From: Mariniphaga sp.
GTDB taxonomy: Bacteria > Bacteroidota > Bacteroidia > Bacteroidales > Prolixibacteraceae
Direction of reading: 5' to 3'
Length of the DNA stretch: 7,422 bases
Assembly (NCBI GenBank): GCA_013203525.1
Contig: JABMQB010000095.1
Location: 1 to 7,422 of the forward strand
Below the pieces are notes generated by a model. That model was not told the origin of the DNA. It saw nothing but the letters and a program-made list of their open reading frames with translations, and did no database searches. How positions within the stretch are numbered: position 1 is the first letter of the stretch; each line of letters starts with the position of its first letter. Position numbers and translations under genes: made by a program. Below, one piece after another: positions 1 to 6,327 of the stretch.

Positions 1-1199
1 ATTTTATCCATTAATTCATCCGGTATCCCGGGTCCATTATCTGATACCGAAATTTGTGGACGCCCGCGGTCGTTAATTTTTCCTTCAAGAATTATTTCAC
101 CTTTACTTATGTTTTTAAGAGCATCTGATGAATTTTTAATCAGGTTTATTAATACCTGTGATATTTGTTTTCTGTCGGCTAAAACTTCAAGATCCCTAGG
201 ATTAACTTCCCAGTTTATTTTTATTCCCGTATCTATGGATTCAATGTTGATTAGGGTAATTATTCTATCGAATAATTCTCCAAGATCGATTGTTTTTTTA
301 TCGGGTTGAGGAAGGCGTGTAAGCTTCCGGTAAGAATCCACAAATCCGATTAAGCCGATACCACGTTCGTTAATTACTTCCATCCCTTTGATTGTATTGT
401 CTATAATTTTTTCATCAGGGGTTTTACCATCCAGATTTTTATAGTATCCCAATATTGTTTGCGAAAGTGAAGTAATTGGGGCGATTGTATTCATTATTTC
501 ATGGGTTAAAACCCTGATTAATTTAATCCATGACTCCAATTCTTTGGCTTCCAGTTCGTTCTTAATATCCTGAATAGTTACCAGTTGTAAATTTTCCTGC
601 GATGTTTTGAACAACGTTGATTTTAATGAAAGCTGGACTATTTCCTGCCCGTTATTAAAACTGGCAAGTTTCATGTCTCCGGGTTTTAATTCTTTTAAGG
701 TCAAATATAATTTTTTGTCAATCCTTGATAATTGTTTAATATGTGTGAGATGTTCGTAGTTTAATAGATTTTTTGTTGCAGTATTTGAAAGAAAAATAAC
801 ACCTTTTTCATTAAAAGTTAAAATACCAATAGATACGTGTTCCAGGATTGTTTTAAAATATTGTTCCTGTTCCTGAAGTTCAAATTTTATTTCCTTTATA
901 AGGTCATTAACTTTATTTAAACTAAAATTTAATTCATTTAATGATTTGTTTCCGGTCTTTTCAGCAAAAAACAAAGTTGAGTCTTCATTACGAATAGCAT
1001 CAAAGAAAAAAGCAATTTTTCGATTTGTTCGGTTTAGATAATAAATCAGTTCTAAAACCTGAATAAAAAGGATTATTCCTATAAAAAAACAACCAACATA
1101 AGTTTGTTGGTTAAAAAGCAGCCAACCAATAATTAATGACCACAGTACTAAAAGGCAGACCCTTACTATAATGTTTGTATAATAACTTCTTAAAGCCAT
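1..1199 (-). CDS. Sensor histidine kinase, partial (C-terminus beyond window edge)
   Basis: This is the probable partner kinase of the adjacent NtrC-type regulator. It would autophosphorylate on histidine and pass the phosphate to that protein. I translated 399 uninterrupted codons from the ATG at 1199 to the window edge. Two hydrophobic segments (about residues 12-29 and 35-54) are joined by a very short loop, so there is almost no periplasmic domain. A linker and a degenerate PAS-like region follow (about 110-155). The H box is HEIMNTIAPI with phosphoacceptor H233, the N box is NLIKNSSDAL with N356, and the G1 box is DNGPGIP (387-393). The rest of the ATPase domain (F and G2 boxes) lies outside the window. 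The start is 9 bp after the regulator's stop codon, so the two genes are very probably one transcript with coupled translation. There is no clear ribosome binding site, which is usual in Bacteroidota. The signal sensed is unknown. Confidence 0.93.
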   Translation of the reverse strand, partial: MALRSYYTNIIVRVCLLVLWSLIIGWLLFNQQTYVGCFFIGIILFIQVLELIYYLNRTNRKIAFFFDAIRNEDSTLFFAEKTGNKSLNELNFSLNKVNDLIKEIKFELQEQEQYFKTILEHVSIGILTFNEKGVIFLSNTATKNLLNYEHLTHIKQLSRIDKKLYLTLKELKPGDMKLASFNNGQEIVQLSLKSTLFKTSQENLQLVTIQDIKNELEAKELESWIKLIRVLTHEIMNTIAPITSLSQTILGYYKNLDGKTPDEKIIDNTIKGMEVINERGIGLIGFVDSYRKLTRLPQPDKKTIDLGELFDRIITLINIESIDTGIKINWEVNPRDLEVLADRKQISQVLINLIKNSSDALKNISKGEIILEGKINDRGRPQISVSDNGPGIPDELMDK

Positions 1200-1208
1200 C
1201 CGAATTTA

Positions 1209-2573
1209 TTAAAGGTTATATTTTTTCATTTTATTGTAAAGTGTTTGGCGCGTAATTCCTAATTGTTCTGCTGCGGCCGATAGGTTTGTACTGTTTTTTT
1301 GGAGGACCATAGTAATCATTCTCTGTTCCATTTCTTCCAGTGTTCCATCAAAAGTTTCATCCTGTTCGATAATAATGGGTTTAAAGAAAAAACAATCAGG
1401 CGTCAATGTTTTTTTATCTGATAGGATTACGGCTTTCTCCATTGTATGTTGTAGCTCACGAACGTTTCCCGGCCATTTATATCCGGTTAATTTTGATTGT
1501 GCCTGGTTATTAATTGACAATCCTGGTTTCCGGTATTTGTTACTGTAAACATTTAGGAAATAGTCCGCGATAGCAAGAATATCTTCTTTTCTTTCATTTA
1601 GTGGGGGGATTTCGATGTGAATGGTATTAATTCTATATAACAGGTCCTCTCTGAATAATCCGTTACCAGCCATATTTCCCAGATCCCTGTTAGTAGCACA
1701 AATTAATCGCATATTAACCGGAACAGTTTTGTTTGATCCAATTGGAGTAACAGTACGATTTTGAAATACCGACAAAAGTTTGGGTTGCAAATGCATTGGC
1801 AGGTTCCCAATTTCATCAAGGAAAAGAGTGCCTCCATTTGCATTTTCAATTTTCCCTGTGCGGTTTTCCCGGGCATCGGTAAATGAGCCTTTTTTATGGC
1901 CAAAAAGTTCACTTTCAAAAAGTGTTTCGCTGATTGCTCCCATATCAACAGTTACCATAATCTCTCCCGACCTTTTCGATAATCTGTGCAATTCACGGGC
2001 AACCAACTCTTTCCCTGTTCCATTATCGCCTGTTATCAAAACATTAGCATCGGTTTGCGCCACCTTATGTACAAGGTTCATAATTTGTATCATTTGCGGC
2101 GATTTGGTAACAATGAAATATTTTACATTGCTAATTTCCTGTTTTAAAGCGCTTTCTTTTTGCTTAAGTTTTTTAATCTCTTTTTTCGATTGAAAAATCT
2201 TATGTGCATTTATTAAAGTTGATTTTAACTTTTGATTATCCCAAGGTTTTGTAATAAAATCGGTTGCACCCTGTTTTAATGCTTTAACTGCAAGTTCTAC
2301 ATCTCCGTATGCAGTAAGCATAACCACCTGGATTTCTTTTTTTATTTCCTTAATGCGTGATAACCAATATAATCCTTCATTACCCGTGTTAACTCCGGCA
2401 GAAAAATTCATATCCAAAAGTACAACCTCATAATCACTGGTTTCAATTAATGAAAGTAATAGATTTGGATTTGTAATGGTATCAATATTTGAGAAGTCAT
2501 CTTGTAAAAGAATTTCAAGAGCACTTAAAATACTTTTATTATCGTCAACTATCAGGATGTTGCCTTTAATCAT
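1209..2573 (-). CDS. NtrC-family sigma-54-dependent response regulator
   Basis: This is a 454-residue, full-length three-domain enhancer-binding protein. The receiver domain (about 1-120) has acidic residues D10 and D11, phosphoacceptor D54, T87 and K109. A lysine- and glutamate-rich linker (about 128-147) probably forms a coiled coil. The AAA+ domain (about 150-390) shows Walker A GDNGTGKE (182-189), the sigma-54 contact loop as GSFTDA (229-234, canonical GAFTGA), Walker B GGTLFLDEI (247-255), sensor I near ATNRD (293-297), arginines R308 and R314 in the arginine-finger region, and a WPGNVREL motif. The C-terminus (about 416-454) is a Fis-type helix-turn-helix ending in ITRQTLYNKMKKYNL. The family remodels the sigma-54 RNA polymerase closed complex using ATP. 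The gene precedes its kinase and is divergent from an export operon that has a sigma-54 promoter, which is its likely target. The start at 2573 puts the receiver at the expected distance from the N-terminus. Confidence 0.96.
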   Translation of the reverse strand: MIKGNILIVDDNKSILSALEILLQDDFSNIDTITNPNLLLSLIETSDYEVVLLDMNFSAGVNTGNEGLYWLSRIKEIKKEIQVVMLTAYGDVELAVKALKQGATDFITKPWDNQKLKSTLINAHKIFQSKKEIKKLKQKESALKQEISNVKYFIVTKSPQMIQIMNLVHKVAQTDANVLITGDNGTGKELVARELHRLSKRSGEIMVTVDMGAISETLFESELFGHKKGSFTDARENRTGKIENANGGTLFLDEIGNLPMHLQPKLLSVFQNRTVTPIGSNKTVPVNMRLICATNRDLGNMAGNGLFREDLLYRINTIHIEIPPLNERKEDILAIADYFLNVYSNKYRKPGLSINNQAQSKLTGYKWPGNVRELQHTMEKAVILSDKKTLTPDCFFFKPIIIEQDETFDGTLEEMEQRMITMVLQKNSTNLSAAAEQLGITRQTLYNKMKKYNL

Positions 2574-2610
2574 TTTTTTTGGAATTAAAGTTTCAGGTTG
2601 TTTATTATTC

Positions 2611-2641
2611 CAAAGGTAAGCTGCCTTTGGCCTTAATCAAA
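2611..2641 (-). promoter_or_regulatory. Bacteroidetes housekeeping (sigma-ABfr-type) promoter of the regulator-kinase operon
   Basis: On the minus strand, TTTG (2641-2638) is followed by exactly 19 bases and then TACCTTTG (2618-2611). This matches the Bacteroidetes primary-sigma consensus TTTG-N19-TAnnTTTG at every defined position. Transcription would begin at roughly 2600-2606, giving a leader of about 30 nt before the regulator ATG at 2573. A second TTTG (2645-2642) directly abuts the first and touches the edge of the upstream dyad. Seen: motif and spacing. Inferred: that it is active. Confidence 0.75.
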
Positions 2642-2646
2642 CAAAG

Positions 2647-2663
2647 TGTCAAAATATTTTACA
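2647..2663. promoter_or_regulatory. Distal candidate enhancer site (17-bp dyad)
   Basis: The site reads TGTCA-N7-TTACA, an imperfect 17-bp inverted repeat centred on 2655, about 121 bp upstream of the predicted sigma-54 start point. Length and dyad form resemble the sites of NtrC-type activators. It is paired with a second dyad centred 22 bp away, about two helical turns, which would put both dimers on the same DNA face. The two sites together are mirror-symmetric, with outer arms GTGTCA (2646-2651) and TGACAC (2681-2686). The divergent regulator is the obvious candidate ligand, but this is inferred. Confidence 0.65.
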
Positions 2664-2668
2664 CATTT

Positions 2669-2685
2669 TGTAAAGAATATTGACA
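2669..2685. promoter_or_regulatory. Proximal candidate enhancer site (17-bp dyad)
   Basis: The site reads TGTAA-N7-TGACA, an imperfect 17-bp inverted repeat centred on 2677, about 99 bp upstream of the predicted sigma-54 start point. It is the mirror image of the distal site: TTACA at 2659-2663 and TGTAA at 2669-2673 are perfect inverted arms around a 5-base centre. Together the two sites give the combined half-site consensus TGTMA-N7-TKACA. Tandem sites allow cooperative binding and oligomerisation of NtrC-type activators. Confidence 0.65.
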
Positions 2686-2749
2686 CCTATTTAAAAAATG
2701 GGTAAAAAAAGTGAGTTTAAATATTTGGTTTTAAGATAATTAAAAGTTA

Positions 2750-2765
2750 TGGCATTTTTTTGGCA
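2750..2765 (+). promoter_or_regulatory. Sigma-54 (-24/-12) promoter of the export operon
   Basis: The sequence TGGCAT-N5-TGGCA matches the sigma-54 consensus TGGCAC-N5-TTGCA except for T instead of C at the end of the -24 block and G instead of T inside the -12 block. The invariant GG (2751-2752) and GC (2763-2764) are separated by exactly 10 bases. The predicted start of transcription is about 2776. No TTTG-N19-TAnnTTTG element was seen on this strand in the intergenic region, so the operon probably depends on sigma-54. The divergently encoded NtrC-type activator supports this. Confidence 0.8.
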
Positions 2766-2794
2766 CATTGTAGTATATGCAAAGAATTCAAAAA

Positions 2795-4126
2795 ATGGCA
2801 AAAAGATTATTTATTCTGGGGATATTATTCACGTTAATTGCTGCAAATGTCAATGCTCAAAAAACATGGACTATTTATGATTGTGTAAATTATGCCGTTC
2901 AGAATAACCTAAACCTGGGAAAAAGTAAACTTCAGAATGAGATAAATCGCGAAAATTATAATCAATCAATTCGGAGTTTGCTACCAAGTGCCGGAATAAA
3001 TGCCGGGAGTGGTTTATATTTCGGTAAGACAGTTGATCCAACAACCTATGATTTTGTTGACAGGCAATTTTTTTCTGCCAATTATTCCATCGGAGGAAGT
3101 GTCGATTTGTTTAATGGATTTTCACAACTTAATGCAATTTCATTCAATAAATTGAATTACTTAGCTGGGCAAGAGGAAAGCAATCAGCAAAAAAATGAAA
3201 TTGCATTTCAAGTTCTTACAAATTATTTCGATGTTTTGTTTTACAAGGGATTACTAAAAATTGCGCTTGAACAAAAGGAGTTGTCTGAACTTAATCTGGA
3301 ACGGGCCCGGAAAATGTTTGATACCGGATTAAATTCAAAAAGCGATTTGCTTGAAATGGAATCCAGAATGGCAGCTGAAGAACTTTATGTTGTTCAAACA
3401 CAAAATTTATTGACAAGTGCATTACTAAATTTGAGGCAAAATATGAATTATTCTGGAACTGAAGAGTTGGTTTTAGATGAGAATTTGGAAATTAATGAAA
3501 TTGGACTTTTTGGGACAGATAAAGATTCTGTTTACAATCAGGCGTTACGAACGAATCCTGGTGTTAAAGCGGTGAACTTACGTAAATCAGCAGCTGAAAA
3601 GAATTTATCGATAGCAAAAGGTTATTTATATCCAAGCCTTACCGCATCAGGAGGATATTCAACAAATTATGCAAGTGCTAAAGGAGACAATAATACGGTG
3701 CCATTAAAAGATCAGTTTAATAACAACGCTTCGCAAAGTGTTTCTGTTTCTCTCAGAATTCCAATTTTTTATAGTTGGAATAATCGTTCTCAAATAAAAA
3801 GGGCAAAACTGGGATTGCTTCAATCGCAAGCAGATGTTGATATAGCCAAGCAACAAATATTTCAGGAAATAGAAAGGAATTTTAACGACCTTTCAGCTTT
3901 GTCTGCTGAATATGGTCAAATGGTAAAACAATGGGAAGCATCAAAAATAGCATATCAGGCTGCAGAAAAAAAATTGGCTCAAGGGCTTATTGACCCGATT
4001 GATTTTTATGATTCAAAAAATTTAATGGCACAAGGCGAAAGCAATGTTTTGCGTACCAAGCTTCAATATGAACTAAAAAAACGCACAATAAATTTTTTTA
4101 TCGGGATACCGATATATTCAGAGTAG
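2795..4126 (+). CDS. TolC-family outer membrane efflux protein
   Basis: This is the likely outer membrane channel of the tripartite exporter encoded downstream. I chose the ATG at 2795 (443 residues). It starts an ideal signal peptide: MAKR, a hydrophobic core FILGILFTLIAA, and a predicted signal peptidase I site after NVNA. The predicted sigma-54 start point (about 2776) also lies only about 19 nt upstream, with AAAGAA at 2781-2786 as a possible weak ribosome site. An in-frame ATG at 2777 would add six residues (MQRIQK) but leave the message essentially leaderless. After the signal come TWTIYDCVNYAVQNNLNL, typical of the first helix of the OEP domain, and two OEP-like repeats rich in long Gln/Asn/Leu helices, with the second repeat beginning around KSAAEKNLSIAKGYLYPSL. 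The length is normal for Bacteroidota TolC proteins. A 72-bp gap separates it from the adaptor gene. Confidence 0.93.
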   Translation: MAKRLFILGILFTLIAANVNAQKTWTIYDCVNYAVQNNLNLGKSKLQNEINRENYNQSIRSLLPSAGINAGSGLYFGKTVDPTTYDFVDRQFFSANYSIGGSVDLFNGFSQLNAISFNKLNYLAGQEESNQQKNEIAFQVLTNYFDVLFYKGLLKIALEQKELSELNLERARKMFDTGLNSKSDLLEMESRMAAEELYVVQTQNLLTSALLNLRQNMNYSGTEELVLDENLEINEIGLFGTDKDSVYNQALRTNPGVKAVNLRKSAAEKNLSIAKGYLYPSLTASGGYSTNYASAKGDNNTVPLKDQFNNNASQSVSVSLRIPIFYSWNNRSQIKRAKLGLLQSQADVDIAKQQIFQEIERNFNDLSALSAEYGQMVKQWEASKIAYQAAEKKLAQGLIDPIDFYDSKNLMAQGESNVLRTKLQYELKKRTINFFIGIPIYSE

Positions 4127-4198
4127 AAAATAAAGAGAAAAAAAAGGATTCGTAACCACTAATGAATAAAGTAGTCATATAAATAAAGAAACGAAGAT

Positions 4199-5455
4199 AT
4201 GGGAATGGATAGAAAAATTGAAAAGAAAAAGGGCATAAGGCCAAAGCATATTGTTTATGCAGTTGTTGGAATTGCCTTTATTTTTTTACTGGTGAAAATT
4301 ATTAAAGATTCAAACATTACGACTTATAAAGTTGACCAGGATAAAATAACAATTGAAGAAGTACAACATGGCGCGTTCAACGATTACATTCGGACAAATG
4401 GGACTGTTGAACCAATAGCAATTATTTATCTCGATGCTGAAGAAGGCGGCAGGGTGGAAGAAATATTAATCGAAGAGGGCTCTGAAGTTAAAAAGGGCGA
4501 TGTAATTCTGGTCCTTGAAAACCGAACGGTATATATGGATATTATGAATAGTGAATCGAACCTGGCTCAAAAACAGAATTATTTGCGTGCTACCCGAATT
4601 AATTTTGAAAATGCACTGATTGATTCAAGACGATCTTTACTTAATTCTCAGTTCGATATTATTAAAAAGAAAAGGAATTACGAACAACAGACAGCATTAT
4701 ATGATGATGAACTGGTTTCAAAGGAAGTTTACCTATTGGCAAAAGAAGATTATGATTATGCTACTCAGCTTGAAGTAATAAATAAAATGAAGATGCAGAA
4801 TGATTCAATGATCCGGATTACGGAGATGAATCAGCTTGAAAAGGAACTGGAAAAAATGACGCAAACGCTTGATCTTGTTCGCGAACGGCTTGACAACCTG
4901 AATGTAAAAGCCCCGGTCGATGGGCAACTTGGTATGTTGGATGCTGAAATTGGGCAGAGTATTGGGCGTGGTACACGTATTGGTCAGATCAATGTTTTAA
5001 CCGATTATAAAATCGAAGCTCTTATTGATGAACATTATATCGACAGGGTGAGGGCAAGGCTTAGTGCAACTTTTGAAAGGCAAAACAGTCTTTTTAATTT
5101 AAGTGTGAAAAAAGTCTACCCAGAGGTGAGGAATTCACAATTTCAGATTGACCTTGTCTTTACTGATGAGCGGCCTGATAATATACGGACAGGGCAAACT
5201 TATTATATCAATTTGCAATTGGGACAGCCAGAGCAATCATTGCTGGTTAGCCTGGGTGGATTTTTTAACAGCACTGGGGGGCAATGGATTTATGTACTCG
5301 ATCCATCGGGCGATTTTGCTACCAAACGTGAAATCAGGATTGGAAGAAAGAACCCAAAATATTATGAAGTTCTGAGTGGATTGGAAGCAGGAGAGAAGGT
5401 AATTACTTCAGGTTACGACCTGTTTGGCGATAATGATAAGTTAATACTTCGATAA
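4199..5455 (+). CDS. HlyD/MacA-like periplasmic adaptor (membrane fusion protein)
   Basis: The 418-residue protein would bridge the inner membrane ABC transporter and the TolC-like channel. A basic N-terminus (RKIEKKKGIRPK) precedes one membrane anchor (about 18-33), leaving the rest in the periplasm. The first half of a biotinyl-lipoyl-like domain is at about 70-107 (GGRVEEILIEEGSEVKKGD). A long, charged helical hairpin follows (about 112-232), and the second lipoyl half resumes at NVKAPVDGQLG (235-245). Beta-barrel and membrane-proximal regions complete the protein, ending in the EVLSGLEAGEKVITSGYD stretch common to RND/MacA-type adaptors. It has no lipobox and is anchored by its N-terminal helix. 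ATG at 4199 is used; a second ATG two codons on (4205) is equally possible. It lies 54 bp upstream of the ATPase gene in the same operon. Confidence 0.93.
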   Translation: MGMDRKIEKKKGIRPKHIVYAVVGIAFIFLLVKIIKDSNITTYKVDQDKITIEEVQHGAFNDYIRTNGTVEPIAIIYLDAEEGGRVEEILIEEGSEVKKGDVILVLENRTVYMDIMNSESNLAQKQNYLRATRINFENALIDSRRSLLNSQFDIIKKKRNYEQQTALYDDELVSKEVYLLAKEDYDYATQLEVINKMKMQNDSMIRITEMNQLEKELEKMTQTLDLVRERLDNLNVKAPVDGQLGMLDAEIGQSIGRGTRIGQINVLTDYKIEALIDEHYIDRVRARLSATFERQNSLFNLSVKKVYPEVRNSQFQIDLVFTDERPDNIRTGQTYYINLQLGQPEQSLLVSLGGFFNSTGGQWIYVLDPSGDFATKREIRIGRKNPKYYEVLSGLEAGEKVITSGYDLFGDNDKLILR

Positions 5456-5509
5456 TAAAATAGATAAGAATTAAAGAATATTTTGAGATAAATATAAATT
5501 TTTTGAAAC

Positions 5510-6202
5510 ATGATTAGAACAGAAAAACTATCAAAAATCTTCCGGACTGAGGAAATTGAAACATTTGCTTTAAACGAAGTAGACATTGAGGTAAAATCCG
5601 GCGAATTTGTGGCGGTAATGGGACCATCAGGTTGTGGTAAATCAACCTTGTTAAATATTGTGGGATTACTGGATAATCCAAGTGAAGGTGAGTACTATTT
5701 CGATGGGGTAGAAGTTGGCTCTTTTAAGGAACGCCAGCGAACTATGATGCGTAAGGGAAATATCGGATTTGTATTCCAGAGTTTTAACCTTATCGACGAA
5801 CTGACAGTTTATGAAAACGTTGAATTGCCATTGATTTACTTAAAGAAAAAAGTAAGTGAACGGAAAGAGTTGGTAAATGCTGTGCTCGAACGTATGAAAA
5901 TAGGGCACCGTGCAAAACATTTCCCACAGCAACTTTCAGGGGGGCAACAACAACGTGTAGCTATTGGAAGGGCAGTAGTTGCCAATCCTAAGTTAATACT
6001 TGCCGATGAGCCTACCGGAAACCTCGATTCGAAAAACGGCCTTGAAGTCATGAATCTTCTTACCGAATTAAACAAGGAAGGAACAACCATTATTATGGTT
6101 ACTCACTCGATGCACGATGCAGGTTTTGCACATCGGATTATCAATCTGTTCGACGGTCAGGTATTAACTGAAAACGTTTCACAAATGGCTGAAATACTGT
6201 AA
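5510..6202 (+). CDS. ABC transporter ATP-binding protein (MacB/LolD type)
   Basis: This is a 230-residue stand-alone nucleotide-binding subunit that would power the FtsX-type permease encoded next. All ABC motifs are present: Walker A GPSGCGKS (38-45), Q-loop Q90 in FVFQSFNL, signature LSGGQQQR (142-149), Walker B LILADE (162-167), D-loop NLDS (171-174) and switch histidine H199 in VTHS. The phrase ADEPTGNLDS is characteristic of the MacB/LolD/FtsE group, whose members act on substrates in the membrane or periplasm by transmitting force rather than by conventional transport. In E. coli MacB this domain is fused to the permease; here it is a separate gene. Nothing is missing or truncated. No strong ribosome site precedes the ATG. 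Confidence 0.96.
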   Translation: MIRTEKLSKIFRTEEIETFALNEVDIEVKSGEFVAVMGPSGCGKSTLLNIVGLLDNPSEGEYYFDGVEVGSFKERQRTMMRKGNIGFVFQSFNLIDELTVYENVELPLIYLKKKVSERKELVNAVLERMKIGHRAKHFPQQLSGGQQQRVAIGRAVVANPKLILADEPTGNLDSKNGLEVMNLLTELNKEGTTIIMVTHSMHDAGFAHRIINLFDGQVLTENVSQMAEIL

Positions 6203-6327
6203 GGTACTAGCCTTGTTCTATAAATACTAATTGCAATTTGACATACTAGTTAGGGAGCTTCAAGAAACCGGGTGCAGGTATTGGTATGTGAATATTCCAA
6301 ATTTAAAGGATATAAATCCAAATCATT
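6203..6327 (+). other. Intergenic gap within the export operon
   Basis: This 125-bp gap lies between the ATPase and permease genes and is longer than the other gaps in the operon (72 and 54 bp). I see no convincing terminator (no GC-rich stem followed by a T run), no TTTG-N19-TAnnTTTG promoter and no credible small ORF. It contains an AAAGGA at 6305-6310, but this is 17 bases before the permease ATG, too far for an ordinary ribosome site. A near-match to a sigma-54 promoter at its left edge is discussed among the rejected items. Confidence 0.5.

Noticed and set aside
109..309. Small plus-strand ORF of 66 codons
   Set aside because: It lies antisense to the conserved ATPase domain of the histidine kinase, has no family resemblance and is a shadow of that gene.
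1780..2193. Plus-strand ORF of 137 codons
   Set aside because: It is antisense to the receiver-AAA+ part of the regulator, whose motifs are all intact; the ORF composition is that of a shadow frame.
2574..2640. Search for a sigma-54 promoter driving the regulator gene on the minus strand
   Set aside because: No GG-N10-GC element was found there; the housekeeping-type promoter at 2611-2641 explains the gene.
2761..2780. A perfect -24-like TGGCAC at 2761-2766 as an alternative sigma-54 promoter
   Set aside because: At the required 10-base spacing from its GG the sequence is TA rather than GC, and no TTGC-like -12 block follows. The overlapping element at 2750-2765 fits both blocks.
6202..6217. 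Possible internal sigma-54 promoter (AGGTAC-N5-TTGTT) just after the ATPase stop codon
   Set aside because: Eight of eleven defined positions match, but the near-invariant GC of the -12 block is GT and no dyads like those at 2647-2685 lie upstream. Treated as chance.
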